DNA of 55,398 nt, from positions 1-55,398 of the forward strand of contig DCEX01000021.1 in assembly GCA_002315015.1 (NCBI GenBank). The letters are read 5' to 3'. The position numbers and the translations under genes are program-made. Below the pieces are notes generated by a model, which did no database searches, was not told where the DNA came from, and worked only from the letters and a program-made list of their open reading frames with translations. Within the stretch, counting starts at the first letter, position 1; each line of letters opens with the position of its first letter. The DNA is from Faecalibacterium sp. UBA1819. GTDB lineage: Bacteria; Bacillota; Clostridia; Oscillospirales; Ruminococcaceae. Below, piece by piece: positions 25,335 through 34,507 of this stretch.

Positions 25335-26324
25335 TCATGATGCCGTATCCCCCGCGCTTTGAGCCTGTGTCTGCTCGGCCGCTTGCGGCTCCTGTGCTTG
25401 TGACACAGCCTGATCCTGCTGCGCTTGCGCTGCCTGATCAGCCGCTTGCGACTCTTGTGCTTGCGACGCAGCCTGATTCTGCATGGCTTGCTCTACCTGC
25501 TCGGCCACTTCCTCCGGTGTTTGAGGCTCACCGGCAGGGGGCGTAATAAAGTCGTTTGCGCCGCCCTGTGCAGGGTACAAGTCAGGGTTAAACAGGCCTT
25601 GAATGCTTTCATAAGCATCAGGATAAGCCAATGTGGAATCGTTGCCGATAATCAGCATCTCCACGCGGCGATTCTGCCGCCGCCCCTCTTCGGTTGAGTT
25701 ATCCGCCACCGGATATCGTTTTCCGTAGCCCTCAATTTTCAGCTTTTCCGGTGTAAACCCAATTTCATCTTCCAGATAAATTGCTACTGTTGCAGCTCGC
25801 TCACCGGATAATCTCCAGTCGGAAACATTCGTTTCTCCCTGAACTGCAGCTGTATGTCCTGCAATTTCTACCATGCGAATAATATTTTCACAGCTTTTCA
25901 GGCCCTGCCCGATAAACTCCAAAGTCGGGTAGCTTGTTGAAAGCAGCGTATACTGGTTGGGAAGGAAAAACAAATCCGAGCTGAACCGCAGATAAATAAC
26001 ATCTGCATTCTTTGAGATACTGACAGCGTCCTGCTGATTCTTTTGCTCAATGTACTCTTTTAAGTGCTCATACAGCTCATCCATTGTTTTGATTGACCCA
26101 TCCGTCGGTATACCGGTTCCCGAACCGGCACCGGCGCCGGACTCGCTTGTTGCGACAACCTCTGCCTGAAAGGACTGCATTACTTGCTCAAACTTTTCCT
26201 GGTCGATGGAGGACATACTGATGAGCACCGCGAAAAACGTCAGCAGAAGCGTTACCATATCGGCATAAGTATTCAGCCATGTTCCGGCATCGCCTTCATC
26301 GCCGCTATTTCTTTTTCTTGCCAT
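25335..26324 (-). CDS. motB: Flagellar motor stator protein MotB
   Basis: 329-aa stator subunit. A single helix carries the proton/sodium-binding Asp22 (T-Y-A-D-M-V-T). A plug/linker and an OmpA-like peptidoglycan-binding domain follow (H-T-A-A, N-W-like L-S-x-x-R-A and G-Y-G-x-x-x-P-V-A-D-N blocks). A Gln/Ala/Glu-rich tail of about 70 residues ends the protein. ATG at 26324 is chosen because GTGAGGA, which encodes the upstream in-frame GTG, is the ribosome site. Confidence 0.94.
   Translation of the reverse strand: MARKRNSGDEGDAGTWLNTYADMVTLLLTFFAVLISMSSIDQEKFEQVMQSFQAEVVATSESGAGAGSGTGIPTDGSIKTMDELYEHLKEYIEQKNQQDAVSISKNADVIYLRFSSDLFFLPNQYTLLSTSYPTLEFIGQGLKSCENIIRMVEIAGHTAAVQGETNVSDWRLSGERAATVAIYLEDEIGFTPEKLKIEGYGKRYPVADNSTEEGRRQNRRVEMLIIGNDSTLAYPDAYESIQGLFNPDLYPAQGGANDFITPPAGEPQTPEEVAEQVEQAMQNQAASQAQESQAADQAAQAQQDQAVSQAQEPQAAEQTQAQSAGDTAS
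25371..25490 (-). repeat. Imperfect 63-nt direct repeat in the MotB tail
   Basis: Two similar stretches, 25371-25427 and 25434-25490, are offset by 63 nt (21 codons). They encode Q-A-x-Q-x-Q-x-x-A-V/A-type tails. This is an in-frame duplication in the low-complexity C-terminus. Confidence 0.7.
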
Positions 26325-26366
26325 TTTATTCCTCACGCTCCCTTTGTGCCGGCCGGCACGTCCGTG

Positions 26367-27254
26367 TTATTCGTCATTAGACCCAGCGCTCTTTCCCATG
26401 CCCCTGCCTGTTTTCGCCATTTTAACTTTATAGTACTCAGGCAGCATTTTCAAAAGACGCTCCTCAATGAAGTTCGGGTTTTCACCGGCTTGAATGCCCT
26501 TAACACCTTCGCTGACAATCTTCATGCACAGGTATTCTTCCTCGTGACGCATACGAAGCTTGTTTGCAATCGGCATAAAGAAGATGTTGGCAAGCATGGA
26601 GCCGTAAAGGGTCGTAATCAACGCAACGGCCATGTTCGGGCCTACGGATTCAATATCCTGCAAATCCTTCAACATGTTGATCAAACCGATCAACGTACCA
26701 ATCATACCAAACGCCGGAGCCAAAGCCGAGCCTTTGTCGTAGAACGAGCAGTCTTGTCCATGACGTTCGTCCAAGTTTTCAAGGCTTGCTTCCAGCTGCT
26801 CATTGAGCTTATCGGGGTCAACCGAGTCAACAACCATCATCAAGCTGCTTTTCAAGAAAGCGTTTGTCATCTGATTTACGTCTTCTTCCAACGCAAGCAA
26901 ACCATTGATACGCGCTTTCTTGGCGCAGCTGACAATCTGCTCAATATAAGATTCCGGCGTGTATTTTTTCGGCGAAAAGATAATGCCCATGTGTTTGGGA
27001 ATTTTCGCGAATTGAGACACAGGGAACGCAATCATCAAGCTGGCGAATGTACCGCCGACAACGATGAACACACTGGTGGGGTCCCAGAAGTTCAGCAATG
27101 ACGCCCAGTTAATTAAATAAGTAGACTTTCCCGTTGCTTCATCTGTGGATTTTGTTAAGATAATACCAATTACCATCAGCACAAGAGCAATAATCATGCC
27201 GAGAAAACTGTTGATATCAAACCCTCTGGCGGCTTTTTTTCCTTTATTTTTCAT
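26367..27254 (-). CDS. motA: Flagellar motor stator protein MotA
   Basis: 295-aa four-helix membrane protein that forms the ion channel with MotB. The G-G-T-F-A-S-L-M-I segment near residue 68 and the G-M-I-G-T-L-I-G-L-I loop near 190 are characteristic. A basic N-terminus precedes helix 1. Whether it uses protons or sodium cannot be told here. Confidence 0.94.
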   Translation of the reverse strand: MKNKGKKAARGFDINSFLGMIIALVLMVIGIILTKSTDEATGKSTYLINWASLLNFWDPTSVFIVVGGTFASLMIAFPVSQFAKIPKHMGIIFSPKKYTPESYIEQIVSCAKKARINGLLALEEDVNQMTNAFLKSSLMMVVDSVDPDKLNEQLEASLENLDERHGQDCSFYDKGSALAPAFGMIGTLIGLINMLKDLQDIESVGPNMAVALITTLYGSMLANIFFMPIANKLRMRHEEEYLCMKIVSEGVKGIQAGENPNFIEERLLKMLPEYYKVKMAKTGRGMGKSAGSNDE

Positions 27255-27282
27255 AATTCTTCACAGTCCCTCTTTCTGGTTT

Positions 27283-27489
27283 TTAACCGCGTCCCACAAA
27301 GCGCTGTGAGTTGTAAATCGAGCGGCGATATTCAATCACGCGGCGAACGACTTCCTCCATCGACTCACGAACAATCACATAACGCGATGTCGTCAGCTGA
27401 ATCGTCGTATCCGGTTTTTCTACGATCGTTTCGATGAGATCGCCGTTTAGCGCAAATTCCTCTCCGTTTAACTTGGTAACAAAAATCAT
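27283..27489 (-). CDS. flbD: Flagellar protein FlbD
   Basis: 68-aa protein of the FlbD family found next to motA in Bacillus/Clostridium flagellar operons. The M-I-x-V-T-K-L-N-G start and the E-T-I-V-E-K-P-D-T-T segment are diagnostic. The role is uncertain. The start at 27489 lies behind GGGAGG. A longer upstream reading is rejected. Confidence 0.88.
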   Translation of the reverse strand: MIFVTKLNGEEFALNGDLIETIVEKPDTTIQLTTSRYVIVRESMEEVVRRVIEYRRSIYNSQRFVGRG

Positions 27490-27624
27490 ACTGAATCCTC
27501 CCTTGATATAAAAATTGTTCGTCGGCATCCGCAGGGCGGCAAGCCCCAACCCTTTTTCTTATTCTATGTCAAACACCGCCGAAACTTGTGTCACGCAGCA
27601 GGCAAAGCCGCCGCCGCATGGCAA

Positions 27625-27660
27625 TGGAGATGAGCCCCGTTATGCCAAGGCTCATCTCCA
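27625..27660 (-). other. Hairpin in the flgE-flbD spacer
   Basis: A 12-bp perfect stem (27625-27636 with 27649-27660) and a 12-nt loop lie in a 213-nt spacer directly downstream of the hook gene. No T run follows on the minus strand. It may stabilise the 3' end of the hook mRNA rather than terminate. A smaller CCACGG/CCGTGG stem lies beside it. Confidence 0.6.
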
Positions 27661-27702
27661 CGGCCATGCGCTGACCGTGGAAAGATGGAAACGACAGCGA
27701 AA

Positions 27703-29361
27703 TTATCGTTTCAAGTTGATCAATTCTTCCAGCATTGTATCGGAAACCGTAATGATACGGGAGTTTGCCTGGAAACCACGCTGTGTCGTGATCATATCAG
27801 CAAATTCCGAAGACAAGTCTACGTTGGACATCTCCAACGCACTGGACTTCAAAGCACCTGTGCCGTCCTGACCGGGGTCTGCCAGCTGGGGCTCACCGGA
27901 GTTGGCCGATACTGTGAAGTAGTTGTTACCGGCAGCAGCCAGTGCTGCGGGGTTCGCAAAGTTTGCCAGAGAAATTCGTCCAACCGTTACATCACCGATT
28001 GCCGAGTTGGAAACGACAACGGAACCGTCGGTGCCGATGGCAACGCTCAGCTCGTCCAGTGTCACTGCGCCGCCTGCGGTACCGCCTTGCAGCACGAAGG
28101 GATAGCTGCCGAAGCCGAGATCCTTGGACGGCGTGGACGGGGTGAATGTAGCAGTAACAGGCTGACCATCCGGGTCTGTGTTGCCGTCTGCCCAAGTTGC
28201 ATTATTTCCGGGAACAACGGGGCCACCTGCATTTGCTTTATTGTAAGCGCTGTTAAACTTATCATAACCGGGGTTCGACACCTGAATGTACTCATCGCCA
28301 TTTTTCAACAGAATCGAGCTGGACAGTGTGTCTTTACCCAATTGACCGACGTACTCTTTACCATTAACACTAGCCTTGATCGTCCAAGTTGAGCTGGCCT
28401 GATCAAATGTAGCACTGAATTTGGTGTCACCAGAACCGCTGAAGTCGGTGCTTACTTTTTCAACAACCATGCCCGCGGCACCGAACACACCGTCATCCAT
28501 GCCGGTGACAGTACCCAAATCGGTACCAAAGTTTGCGCCTACCAGCTGTGCGCCGGTCAATCCTGCACCGCCATTGATCAGCAAATCCGGGTTGCTGGAG
28601 CTAATGGTGAAGTCGCCTGCCTTGTGCTTCACACCGTTGTTTGCTTCGGTGATTGCCTTGTTGATTGCGTCATTCAGCTGATTCCAATCGGTAAATTTGG
28701 AGAATGCGTTGAAGGTCAGCGTGATTGCACCGGTGTTCGAGATGCTGGCCAAAACATCCTGGCCTGCGGGCAGTGCCTCGCTGGAAGTCATCGTAATGCT
28801 GACGTTACCTGCTTTATCCGAGTTAGAAGCAGTAATCGTGTAGTCAACACCATTGATAGCCTGGGTCACAGACGGACGCTGTGCCGGAACAGCACCCACG
28901 TTGGTCAAACGGATTTTTTGCGAGCTCGGGTCGCCGTCCGCTGTGGCTGCGCCCAAAACAAAGTTACCGTTGATATCGGTCAAATAGCCGTTCGAGTCAT
29001 AATCCAGCATACCGGCTTTGGTGTAAAAGATGTTTCCGTCGGCGTCCATCACCTGCAAAAAGCCTTCACCGGTGATCGCAACGTCCAAGCCGAAGCCTGT
29101 ATTCTGCATACTGGACTGGCTCATCTGCACCTGTGTGCCAGACAGTGTGGAGCCGTAACCAACGCTGGACGGGCTGATACCGCCGCGGTTTGCTGTACCA
29201 GCAGAACCGGAACGCAGGGTCTGATAGTAGATATCGCTGAAAAGCGCACGCTGCGACTTATAGCCGTAAGTATTTACGTTGGCGATGTTGTTGCCGATTA
29301 CGTCCATTTTCGTTTGGTGCGCTTTCATGCCCGCCACGCCGGAAAACATTGCTCTGTTCAT
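27703..29361 (-). CDS. flgE: Flagellar hook protein FlgE
   Basis: 552-aa hook subunit exported by the flagellar type III system. The rod/hook signature N-V-N-T-Y-G-Y-K is near 29-36 and the C-terminal D0 helix near 515-550 (M-I-T-T-Q-R-G-F-Q-A-N). The middle is an enlarged, Gly/Thr/Asp-rich domain of about 300 residues, so it is longer than the 400-aa enteric hook protein. It follows the TIGR02530 gene by 81 nt. Confidence 0.93.
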   Translation of the reverse strand: MNRAMFSGVAGMKAHQTKMDVIGNNIANVNTYGYKSQRALFSDIYYQTLRSGSAGTANRGGISPSSVGYGSTLSGTQVQMSQSSMQNTGFGLDVAITGEGFLQVMDADGNIFYTKAGMLDYDSNGYLTDINGNFVLGAATADGDPSSQKIRLTNVGAVPAQRPSVTQAINGVDYTITASNSDKAGNVSITMTSSEALPAGQDVLASISNTGAITLTFNAFSKFTDWNQLNDAINKAITEANNGVKHKAGDFTISSSNPDLLINGGAGLTGAQLVGANFGTDLGTVTGMDDGVFGAAGMVVEKVSTDFSGSGDTKFSATFDQASSTWTIKASVNGKEYVGQLGKDTLSSSILLKNGDEYIQVSNPGYDKFNSAYNKANAGGPVVPGNNATWADGNTDPDGQPVTATFTPSTPSKDLGFGSYPFVLQGGTAGGAVTLDELSVAIGTDGSVVVSNSAIGDVTVGRISLANFANPAALAAAGNNYFTVSANSGEPQLADPGQDGTGALKSSALEMSNVDLSSEFADMITTQRGFQANSRIITVSDTMLEELINLKR

Positions 29362-29442
29362 TTTATTCTTCCTTTCTTCAAGGAACAGCCGCTGCTTCTC
29401 TGTCGTTCAAAGCAGCGCAAAACCCCCTCAAAAGGTCCGGTT

Positions 29443-29844
29443 TTATACAATTACTGTTCCGTCAATATTGGTAAATACATTTGCCTTATCACCACTTTGC
29501 ATTGCAGTGATAACTGTTTGATTTTTTACGTTGACTAAAAACGCAAGTTGATCAACCATGATCAGTGTATCGCCCAGATTTTTCTCCTCGGCCAGCTGCA
29601 CACCGCGATTTAAGCGCTCCAGGCTGTCTTGAGAAATCTCAATATTCTTTTCCGCAGCACGCTTAATGGCGTGTTTGGAAAATGATACGCCCCCAGTGCT
29701 TTCCAACTGCGCTTTCAGCACATCCTCAAAGGACGCTTGCTGACTGTCCTGCTGTGCGCGATTGACTCCGCTTGCGCCAAAAGCATCCAGATGAGGCGTA
29801 CCCGTCACAACCGGACGGTAAAATCTCATCTTTAATTCATCCAT
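29443..29844 (-). CDS. Flagellar operon protein, TIGR02530 family
   Basis: 133-aa protein of a family found between flgD and flgE in Gram-positive operons. The S-K-H-A-I-K-R-A-x-x-R/K-N-I and N-K-T-V-I-T-A-M/D blocks are typical. The role is unclear. The first ATG at 29844 has AAGGAG at a long spacing, so Met6 is an alternative start. Confidence 0.85.
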   Translation of the reverse strand: MDELKMRFYRPVVTGTPHLDAFGASGVNRAQQDSQQASFEDVLKAQLESTGGVSFSKHAIKRAAEKNIEISQDSLERLNRGVQLAEEKNLGDTLIMVDQLAFLVNVKNQTVITAMQSGDKANVFTNIDGTVIV

Positions 29845-29860
29845 AAAATTGCCGTGCTCC

Positions 29861-30655
29861 TTACTTCGACAGCGTTGATGCTTTCAAGGTCTTGTAAATG
29901 CTCTTGTTGCCGTTTTCATCCTGCACAACAACATTGATATAATATTCGGTATCGGGCTTCAAGTTCTTCAAGGTTTCCTCGGTGACACCCTTGAGAGAAG
30001 TTGCTGCCGCAGTTCCTTTTTCCACTGCTTCCAGCGTATCGAACGGTCCTTCCTCAGAATAGTATACGCTGTAAGTCAAGCCGGAAGAAACGGTTGTATC
30101 CTCTGTGGGCAGCGGCCATTTAATTTTAATGCTGTCCGCCGTGGTATCGCTCTTTGTGATTTCCATTGTGGAAGTATCATAAGAGGGTTTTCCGTCTCCA
30201 GAGGAGCTTCCGCCCGCCTGCACACTCATGATTTGAGAGAGCGTATAGGTTTTTCCTCCAACATACAGAACATAATCGCCATCCACCAAGGAAACTTTAT
30301 CCACAACACCCGTTGTAGTGTCCAAAGAACCGTTTACTTGGATGCGGGAAGCGGTAACCGTTTTGCCTACCAAAGACAGCGCATAGCTTGTCTCAGAATA
30401 TTCTGCCATTTTCTGCATTTGCTGCATATTGGAAAACTGCGTCATCTGGGTGATATAAGTGCTGTCATCCATCGGATTCATAAAATCCTGATTTTGCATT
30501 TGCAGCACCAGCAAATTCAAAAATTGGTCGGGATCCAAAACGCTGTTGTCGCTTTCGTCGGTAAAAACCGCATTGTAGTTATTTCCGCTCGAAGTTCCCA
30601 TCACGCGGTCTGAGTCTCTTGTATAGCTCGATACGCCGCTGATTGCATCTGCCAT
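29861..30655 (-). CDS. flgD: Hook-capping scaffold FlgD with FN3-like extension
   Basis: 264-aa hook cap that allows FlgE to assemble. The N-terminal F-L-N-L-L-V-L-Q-M-Q-N-Q-D block (about 45-57) and the Q-F-S-N-M-Q-Q-M segment are conserved. The C-terminal part (about 165-260) reads as a fibronectin type III-like domain (S-I-K-I-K-W-P, L-K-P-D-T-E-Y-Y-I). GAAAGGAG precedes the ATG. Confidence 0.9.
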   Translation of the reverse strand: MADAISGVSSYTRDSDRVMGTSSGNNYNAVFTDESDNSVLDPDQFLNLLVLQMQNQDFMNPMDDSTYITQMTQFSNMQQMQKMAEYSETSYALSLVGKTVTASRIQVNGSLDTTTGVVDKVSLVDGDYVLYVGGKTYTLSQIMSVQAGGSSSGDGKPSYDTSTMEITKSDTTADSIKIKWPLPTEDTTVSSGLTYSVYYSEEGPFDTLEAVEKGTAAATSLKGVTEETLKNLKPDTEYYINVVVQDENGNKSIYKTLKASTLSK

Positions 30656-30676
30656 GTGTGCTTTTCTCCTTTCTCG

Positions 30677-31957
30677 TCAGAAATAAACATCCATCAAGTT
30701 TTCGGCAATCACTTTTGCCGCCTGCACAGCCTGCTGTGCCGTTGCCGGCTCTTCCTGCTGTTCGCCGTTCAGCCATGCCTGCCAGTCGGCGCCGTTGGAG
30801 CGCTTGTGGCTCTCTTGATACTGCGCCTGCTGTGCTTGCTGCTGATTAAAGAACTGCCCGTTGCTCATATCCATCTGCCGGCTCATGTTTTCGCCGTCTG
30901 CTTGCTGGGTTTGCACCACAGCCTCGCGCACTTCCACCTGCATCGGACGAACTGCCTCGCGCAGCGCCTCCAAGTTGGTGTTGAGCAGCTTTTTGGTATT
31001 TTCGCTGTCAGCCGCCAAAAGCAGTGTCATCGCGCCGTCTTTCTGCACCAGCTTCACCGTAATCTCACCCAGATTTTCCGGGCGCAGACGAATGGTGAAT
31101 TCCGTGCTGCCTTTTTCCAGGTTCAGCTGCATTTGCTGCGTTACCTGCTTGGCAATCGGCTCTTCCGGCTGTGCATCTTGCGCCGCTGTCAGCTGGCCAA
31201 TCTTCACTTGCTGGTTCAGCGCGTTGCTGCGCATGTTCATTTGCGCTTGCAGTGCATCCATATCCAGCACGGTGTCGTCGTCGCTGCCGTCTTGCGCTTG
31301 CGCTGTTTTCAGCCCTTCCTTCACGTCATTCTGAAGGGCATTGCGCTCAGAATATGCCTGAAACAGCTGCTGTACATCAACCGTTTTCTGCACTGTCTGC
31401 GTTTGTACTGCTGTAAACATGTCCGTGCCCTGAATGAGCTTTTGCAGACTTTGCGCCTGCTCGTCCGAAAGGCCGCTTGTTTTCATCAGTGCCGCAAACT
31501 CTTTGGGCTGTTCCTTCATTTGCGTAAGCAGATTTTTCAGCTGCGGCAAGCTTCCGCCTTCCAGCTGCTGCAAAATCACTGCGGGCTGAACGGTTGCTTG
31601 CTGTGTTGCCTGAACACTTTGCAGAAGCATCTGCATTTCCTGCGTCAGCTGCTGCGCCTGCTGCGTATCGCCCATAGCGGAAATCAGCTGCGGGAGCACA
31701 CCGCCTTGGAACAGCATTGCCATCAGCTCCATCGCGCCGGTGTAATCTTCACCGTTTTGCTGTTCGCCGTTCTGGCCTTGCGCCTCACCGGCTTGCTGCA
31801 TCAGCATTTCGGTATTTTCCTGCGTTCCCGCTGCGATGTTCATAAAGATTTGAGAGAACACATCGTCAGCCGTTTGAAACTGCGTTCCAGAAGCTGCCGT
31901 CTGCGCTTGCTGCTGTGCCAATTTTTGGCGTCCGACCAATTCTACACCTTGTCCCAT
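30677..31957 (-). CDS. fliK: Hook-length control protein FliK
   Basis: 426-aa Gln/Ala/Met-rich protein. The C-terminal F-T-I-R-L-R-P-E-N-L-G-E-I-T-V-K-L block (about 290-310) is the FliK core that binds FlhB. The N-terminal part is low-complexity ruler-like sequence. ATG at 31957 sits after AAAGGAGGTGAGAACA, so the GTG codons upstream belong to the ribosome site. A 566-codon open frame on the other strand is a shadow of this gene. Confidence 0.88.
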   Translation of the reverse strand: MGQGVELVGRQKLAQQQAQTAASGTQFQTADDVFSQIFMNIAAGTQENTEMLMQQAGEAQGQNGEQQNGEDYTGAMELMAMLFQGGVLPQLISAMGDTQQAQQLTQEMQMLLQSVQATQQATVQPAVILQQLEGGSLPQLKNLLTQMKEQPKEFAALMKTSGLSDEQAQSLQKLIQGTDMFTAVQTQTVQKTVDVQQLFQAYSERNALQNDVKEGLKTAQAQDGSDDDTVLDMDALQAQMNMRSNALNQQVKIGQLTAAQDAQPEEPIAKQVTQQMQLNLEKGSTEFTIRLRPENLGEITVKLVQKDGAMTLLLAADSENTKKLLNTNLEALREAVRPMQVEVREAVVQTQQADGENMSRQMDMSNGQFFNQQQAQQAQYQESHKRSNGADWQAWLNGEQQEEPATAQQAVQAAKVIAENLMDVYF

Positions 31958-31978
31958 TGTTCTCACCTCCTTTCAATG

Positions 31979-32410
31979 TTATTTCGTCATGGTCAGCATT
32001 TCCATGCGTTCCTCATTTTCCGCGCGGGAGGCTTCCAGCTGGTATTCTTCCAGCTGTTTCTCCTCCAGCTTATCAATACTTTTTACTTCCTGAGAAGCCT
32101 GCATCACAATTTTCCGCTGTTCTTCCAGCTCTTTTTCGGCATTCAGAAGCTCCAGCCGCAGGTCCTCCAGGCGTGTGCGTGTGTTTTGCACAATAAAGTT
32201 GTGTCCTGCCAGCTCGGCGGCACTCATGCCTTTCGCCTGCCGGGCTTGAAGCTCATGCGATTGTTCCACCAAAAAGGCTTCCAGTCCCGCAATCTGATTT
32301 TGAATGCGGTCGCGCTTATTTTGCAGCGCTGCCAGCAGGGCTTTTTCCTTGTCTAAAATCTGCTGTTTGTACCGCTGCATTTTTTGCAGCGAAAACTCGA
32401 ACTTCTTCAC
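31979..32410 (-). CDS. fliJ: Flagellar export chaperone FliJ
   Basis: 143-aa coiled-coil protein rich in Lys, Glu, Gln and Arg, starting with the M-K-K-F-E-F-S-L-Q-K family pattern. It links the FliI ATPase to FlhA. The downstream fliK begins 21 nt later. Confidence 0.9.
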   Translation of the reverse strand: MKKFEFSLQKMQRYKQQILDKEKALLAALQNKRDRIQNQIAGLEAFLVEQSHELQARQAKGMSAAELAGHNFIVQNTRTRLEDLRLELLNAEKELEEQRKIVMQASQEVKSIDKLEEKQLEEYQLEASRAENEERMEMLTMTK

Positions 32411-32436
32411 AGAACCCCCGCCTTACCGCGCCCAGA

Positions 32437-33762
32437 TCACATCACTGCTTGTTTCAGTTGTTTGCACATTTCGTCAAACGTTACTTTATCTCCAACGCGC
32501 TGCGTTAAAAACGCATTGATTTTATCCTGATGCGCGATGGCTTGGTCTACCACCGGACTGGCGCCGCGCTTATAGGCGCCAATGGAAATCAAGTCTTCGT
32601 TGTCGCGGTAAATCGACATCATATTGCGCATTTTTCCGGCTGCTTCCTTGTGTTCCTCATCGGCAATGCCGCTCATCAAACGGCTCAAGCTGTTGAGGGC
32701 ATCAATGGCCGGATAATGGTTGCGCGAAGCAATTTTGCGCGAGAGCACAATGTGTCCGTCAATAATGCTTCGCACCGTATCGGCAATCGGCTCGTTGGTA
32801 TCGTCGCCTTCCACAAGAACCGTGTAAATGCCGGTAATGGAACCATTCTTAAAGTTACCTGAACGCTCCAAAAGCCGAGGCAATGCAGAGTAAATAGAAG
32901 GCGTGTAGCCGCGCGCCACGGGCGCTTCGCCTGTCGCCAAGCCGATTTCACGCTGCGCCATACAAAAACGTGTCAAAGAGTCCATCATCAGCAAAACATC
33001 CTTGCCCTGCTGCTGAAAATATTCGGCAATCGCCGTAGCGGTTTGCGCACATTTATGGCGCATCAGCGCGGGCTGGTCGGAAGTAGCTACCACCAGCACG
33101 GAACGCGCCTTGCCTTCCTCGCCGAGGTCTCGTTCCATAAATTCCACAACCTCACGGCCACGTTCGCCCACCAGCGCGATAACGTTGATATCCGCCTTCA
33201 CGTTGCGGGCGATCATACCCATCAGGGTACTTTTGCCCACGCCGCTTCCGGCGAAAATTCCCATACGCTGGCCTTTTCCAATGGTCATCAATCCGTCGAT
33301 AGCTTTTACACCCATCTCGATGACCTCCGTAATCGGCGGACGCTCCATCGGGTTGGGCGGAGCGCTGTCAATGGGCACATTGATTCCTTCCGAAATAGGG
33401 GGGCCTCCGTCGATGGGGTGCCCCAGCGCATCCACCGTGCGCCCCATCATATCGTTGCACACGCGGACGGTCATTTTATTGCCCGTATTCACCACGCTGC
33501 ACCCATAGCCAATGCCGTCGGTATCGCGGTAAGGCATTAAGAACACATGATCCTTTTCCACACCGACTACCTCGGCTTCAATGACATCCGACCCACGCTC
33601 GGGCGTAATCAAACAAACGTCGCCGATGCTGCAAACAAGGCCCGTTGCCTCAATGGTCATGCCGACAATTTTGCTGATTTTTCCTTTTCTCACCCAGCAT
33701 TCTTGCTGCGCCAAAACCTCACGGCAGGCTTCCAGCGAGAAAATATCCTGTTTTGAGCCCAT
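32437..33762 (-). CDS. fliI: Flagellar export ATPase FliI
   Basis: 441-aa F1-like ATPase of the export apparatus. The Walker A loop is A-G-S-G-V-G-K-S-T at 171-179, and the V-A-L-V-G-E-R-G-R-E-V and L-L-M-M-D-S-L-T-R blocks follow. ATG at 33762 lies 9 nt past AAAGGAGG, so the upstream GTG reading is rejected. Confidence 0.96.
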   Translation of the reverse strand: MGSKQDIFSLEACREVLAQQECWVRKGKISKIVGMTIEATGLVCSIGDVCLITPERGSDVIEAEVVGVEKDHVFLMPYRDTDGIGYGCSVVNTGNKMTVRVCNDMMGRTVDALGHPIDGGPPISEGINVPIDSAPPNPMERPPITEVIEMGVKAIDGLMTIGKGQRMGIFAGSGVGKSTLMGMIARNVKADINVIALVGERGREVVEFMERDLGEEGKARSVLVVATSDQPALMRHKCAQTATAIAEYFQQQGKDVLLMMDSLTRFCMAQREIGLATGEAPVARGYTPSIYSALPRLLERSGNFKNGSITGIYTVLVEGDDTNEPIADTVRSIIDGHIVLSRKIASRNHYPAIDALNSLSRLMSGIADEEHKEAAGKMRNMMSIYRDNEDLISIGAYKRGASPVVDQAIAHQDKINAFLTQRVGDKVTFDEMCKQLKQAVM

Positions 33763-33781
33763 TGCCGGCACCTCCTTTTCA

Positions 33782-34507
33782 TCAAGTGTTTTCTTGGAAC
33801 ATTTTTTTCAGCTGCTGCGCTTGAGTAGAGACGGAAACATCAAGCTCACCGGCATCTGTTTGAATCACGCAGCTGCCCACAGGCGTTTTCTGCATAGAAA
33901 CCTGTGCTCTGCCGCCGTATTCCGGCGAAGTCAGCTGCTGCTGAATGCGCTCAGAAAGTGCAACCATCTCCTCGGACAGCTGCACATCCATCCACTTGCA
34001 GTCCTTCACGGTATTGACCGCCTGCATCACCATTTGTTCCAATATTTCATCGTTCGTCTGAATCCTTTGCAGAATCCACTTTTCGGCAATATCAATTGCC
34101 AAATACTTCAGTTCCGCAGCATAGCGCTCTAAAAATTGGTTATGTACCTCATCCAGACGCGCCAAGTGGCGGTTCATTTCCTGAATGCAATTCTCCAGGG
34201 CGGGACGGTACTCGTCCATTACGTCCTGATAAGCGTGCTGCTGGGCAATTGTCTTTGCCTGCTCCCACTGCGGACGGTATAACTCCCGTAGCTGTTCCTC
34301 GGTAAGAGGCTCAGGCTCAGGCTCCGGTTCCGGCTCCGGCTCTGGTTCCGGCTCCGGCTCCTGTGCCTCCGGGAATTCGGCTTCTTCAAATACAGCATCC
34401 GGGTCTGTCGGCAGTTCTTCCTCCAGCGGTTCAGGCGGCGTCCAGTCGGGAATCGCAACAGACGCTCCCTGCTGAACCCATTGCACTCCATGCAAAATAT
34501 CAGGCAA
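33782..34507 (-). CDS. fliH: Flagellar export regulator FliH with EP-repeat linker
   Basis: 241-aa stator of the FliI ATPase. The N-terminus is Pro/Glu-rich with nine consecutive Glu-Pro pairs (about 49-66), followed by a coiled-coil helical region and a C-terminal domain resembling the delta/b-type F1 peripheral stalk. It overlaps fliG by 8 nt. Confidence 0.85.
   Translation of the reverse strand: MPDILHGVQWVQQGASVAIPDWTPPEPLEEELPTDPDAVFEEAEFPEAQEPEPEPEPEPEPEPEPEPLTEEQLRELYRPQWEQAKTIAQQHAYQDVMDEYRPALENCIQEMNRHLARLDEVHNQFLERYAAELKYLAIDIAEKWILQRIQTNDEILEQMVMQAVNTVKDCKWMDVQLSEEMVALSERIQQQLTSPEYGGRAQVSMQKTPVGSCVIQTDAGELDVSVSTQAQQLKKMFQENT
34308..34361 (-). repeat. Nine hexanucleotide repeats encoding Glu-Pro in fliH
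   Basis: Nine consecutive 6-bp units of the form GG(C/T)TC(A/C/T) on the plus strand, 54 bp in total, encode (Glu-Pro)9. Codon variation is limited, so slippage could change the length in steps of two residues. Confidence 0.92.

Noticed and set aside
28624..29538. 304-codon plus-strand open frame
   Set aside because: Antisense shadow of the hook gene flgE.
30656..32356. 566-codon open frame on the plus strand
   Set aside because: It is antisense to fliK and fliJ, rich in Leu/His/Cys as expected from a shadow of Gln/Ala-rich coding, and has no ribosome site.
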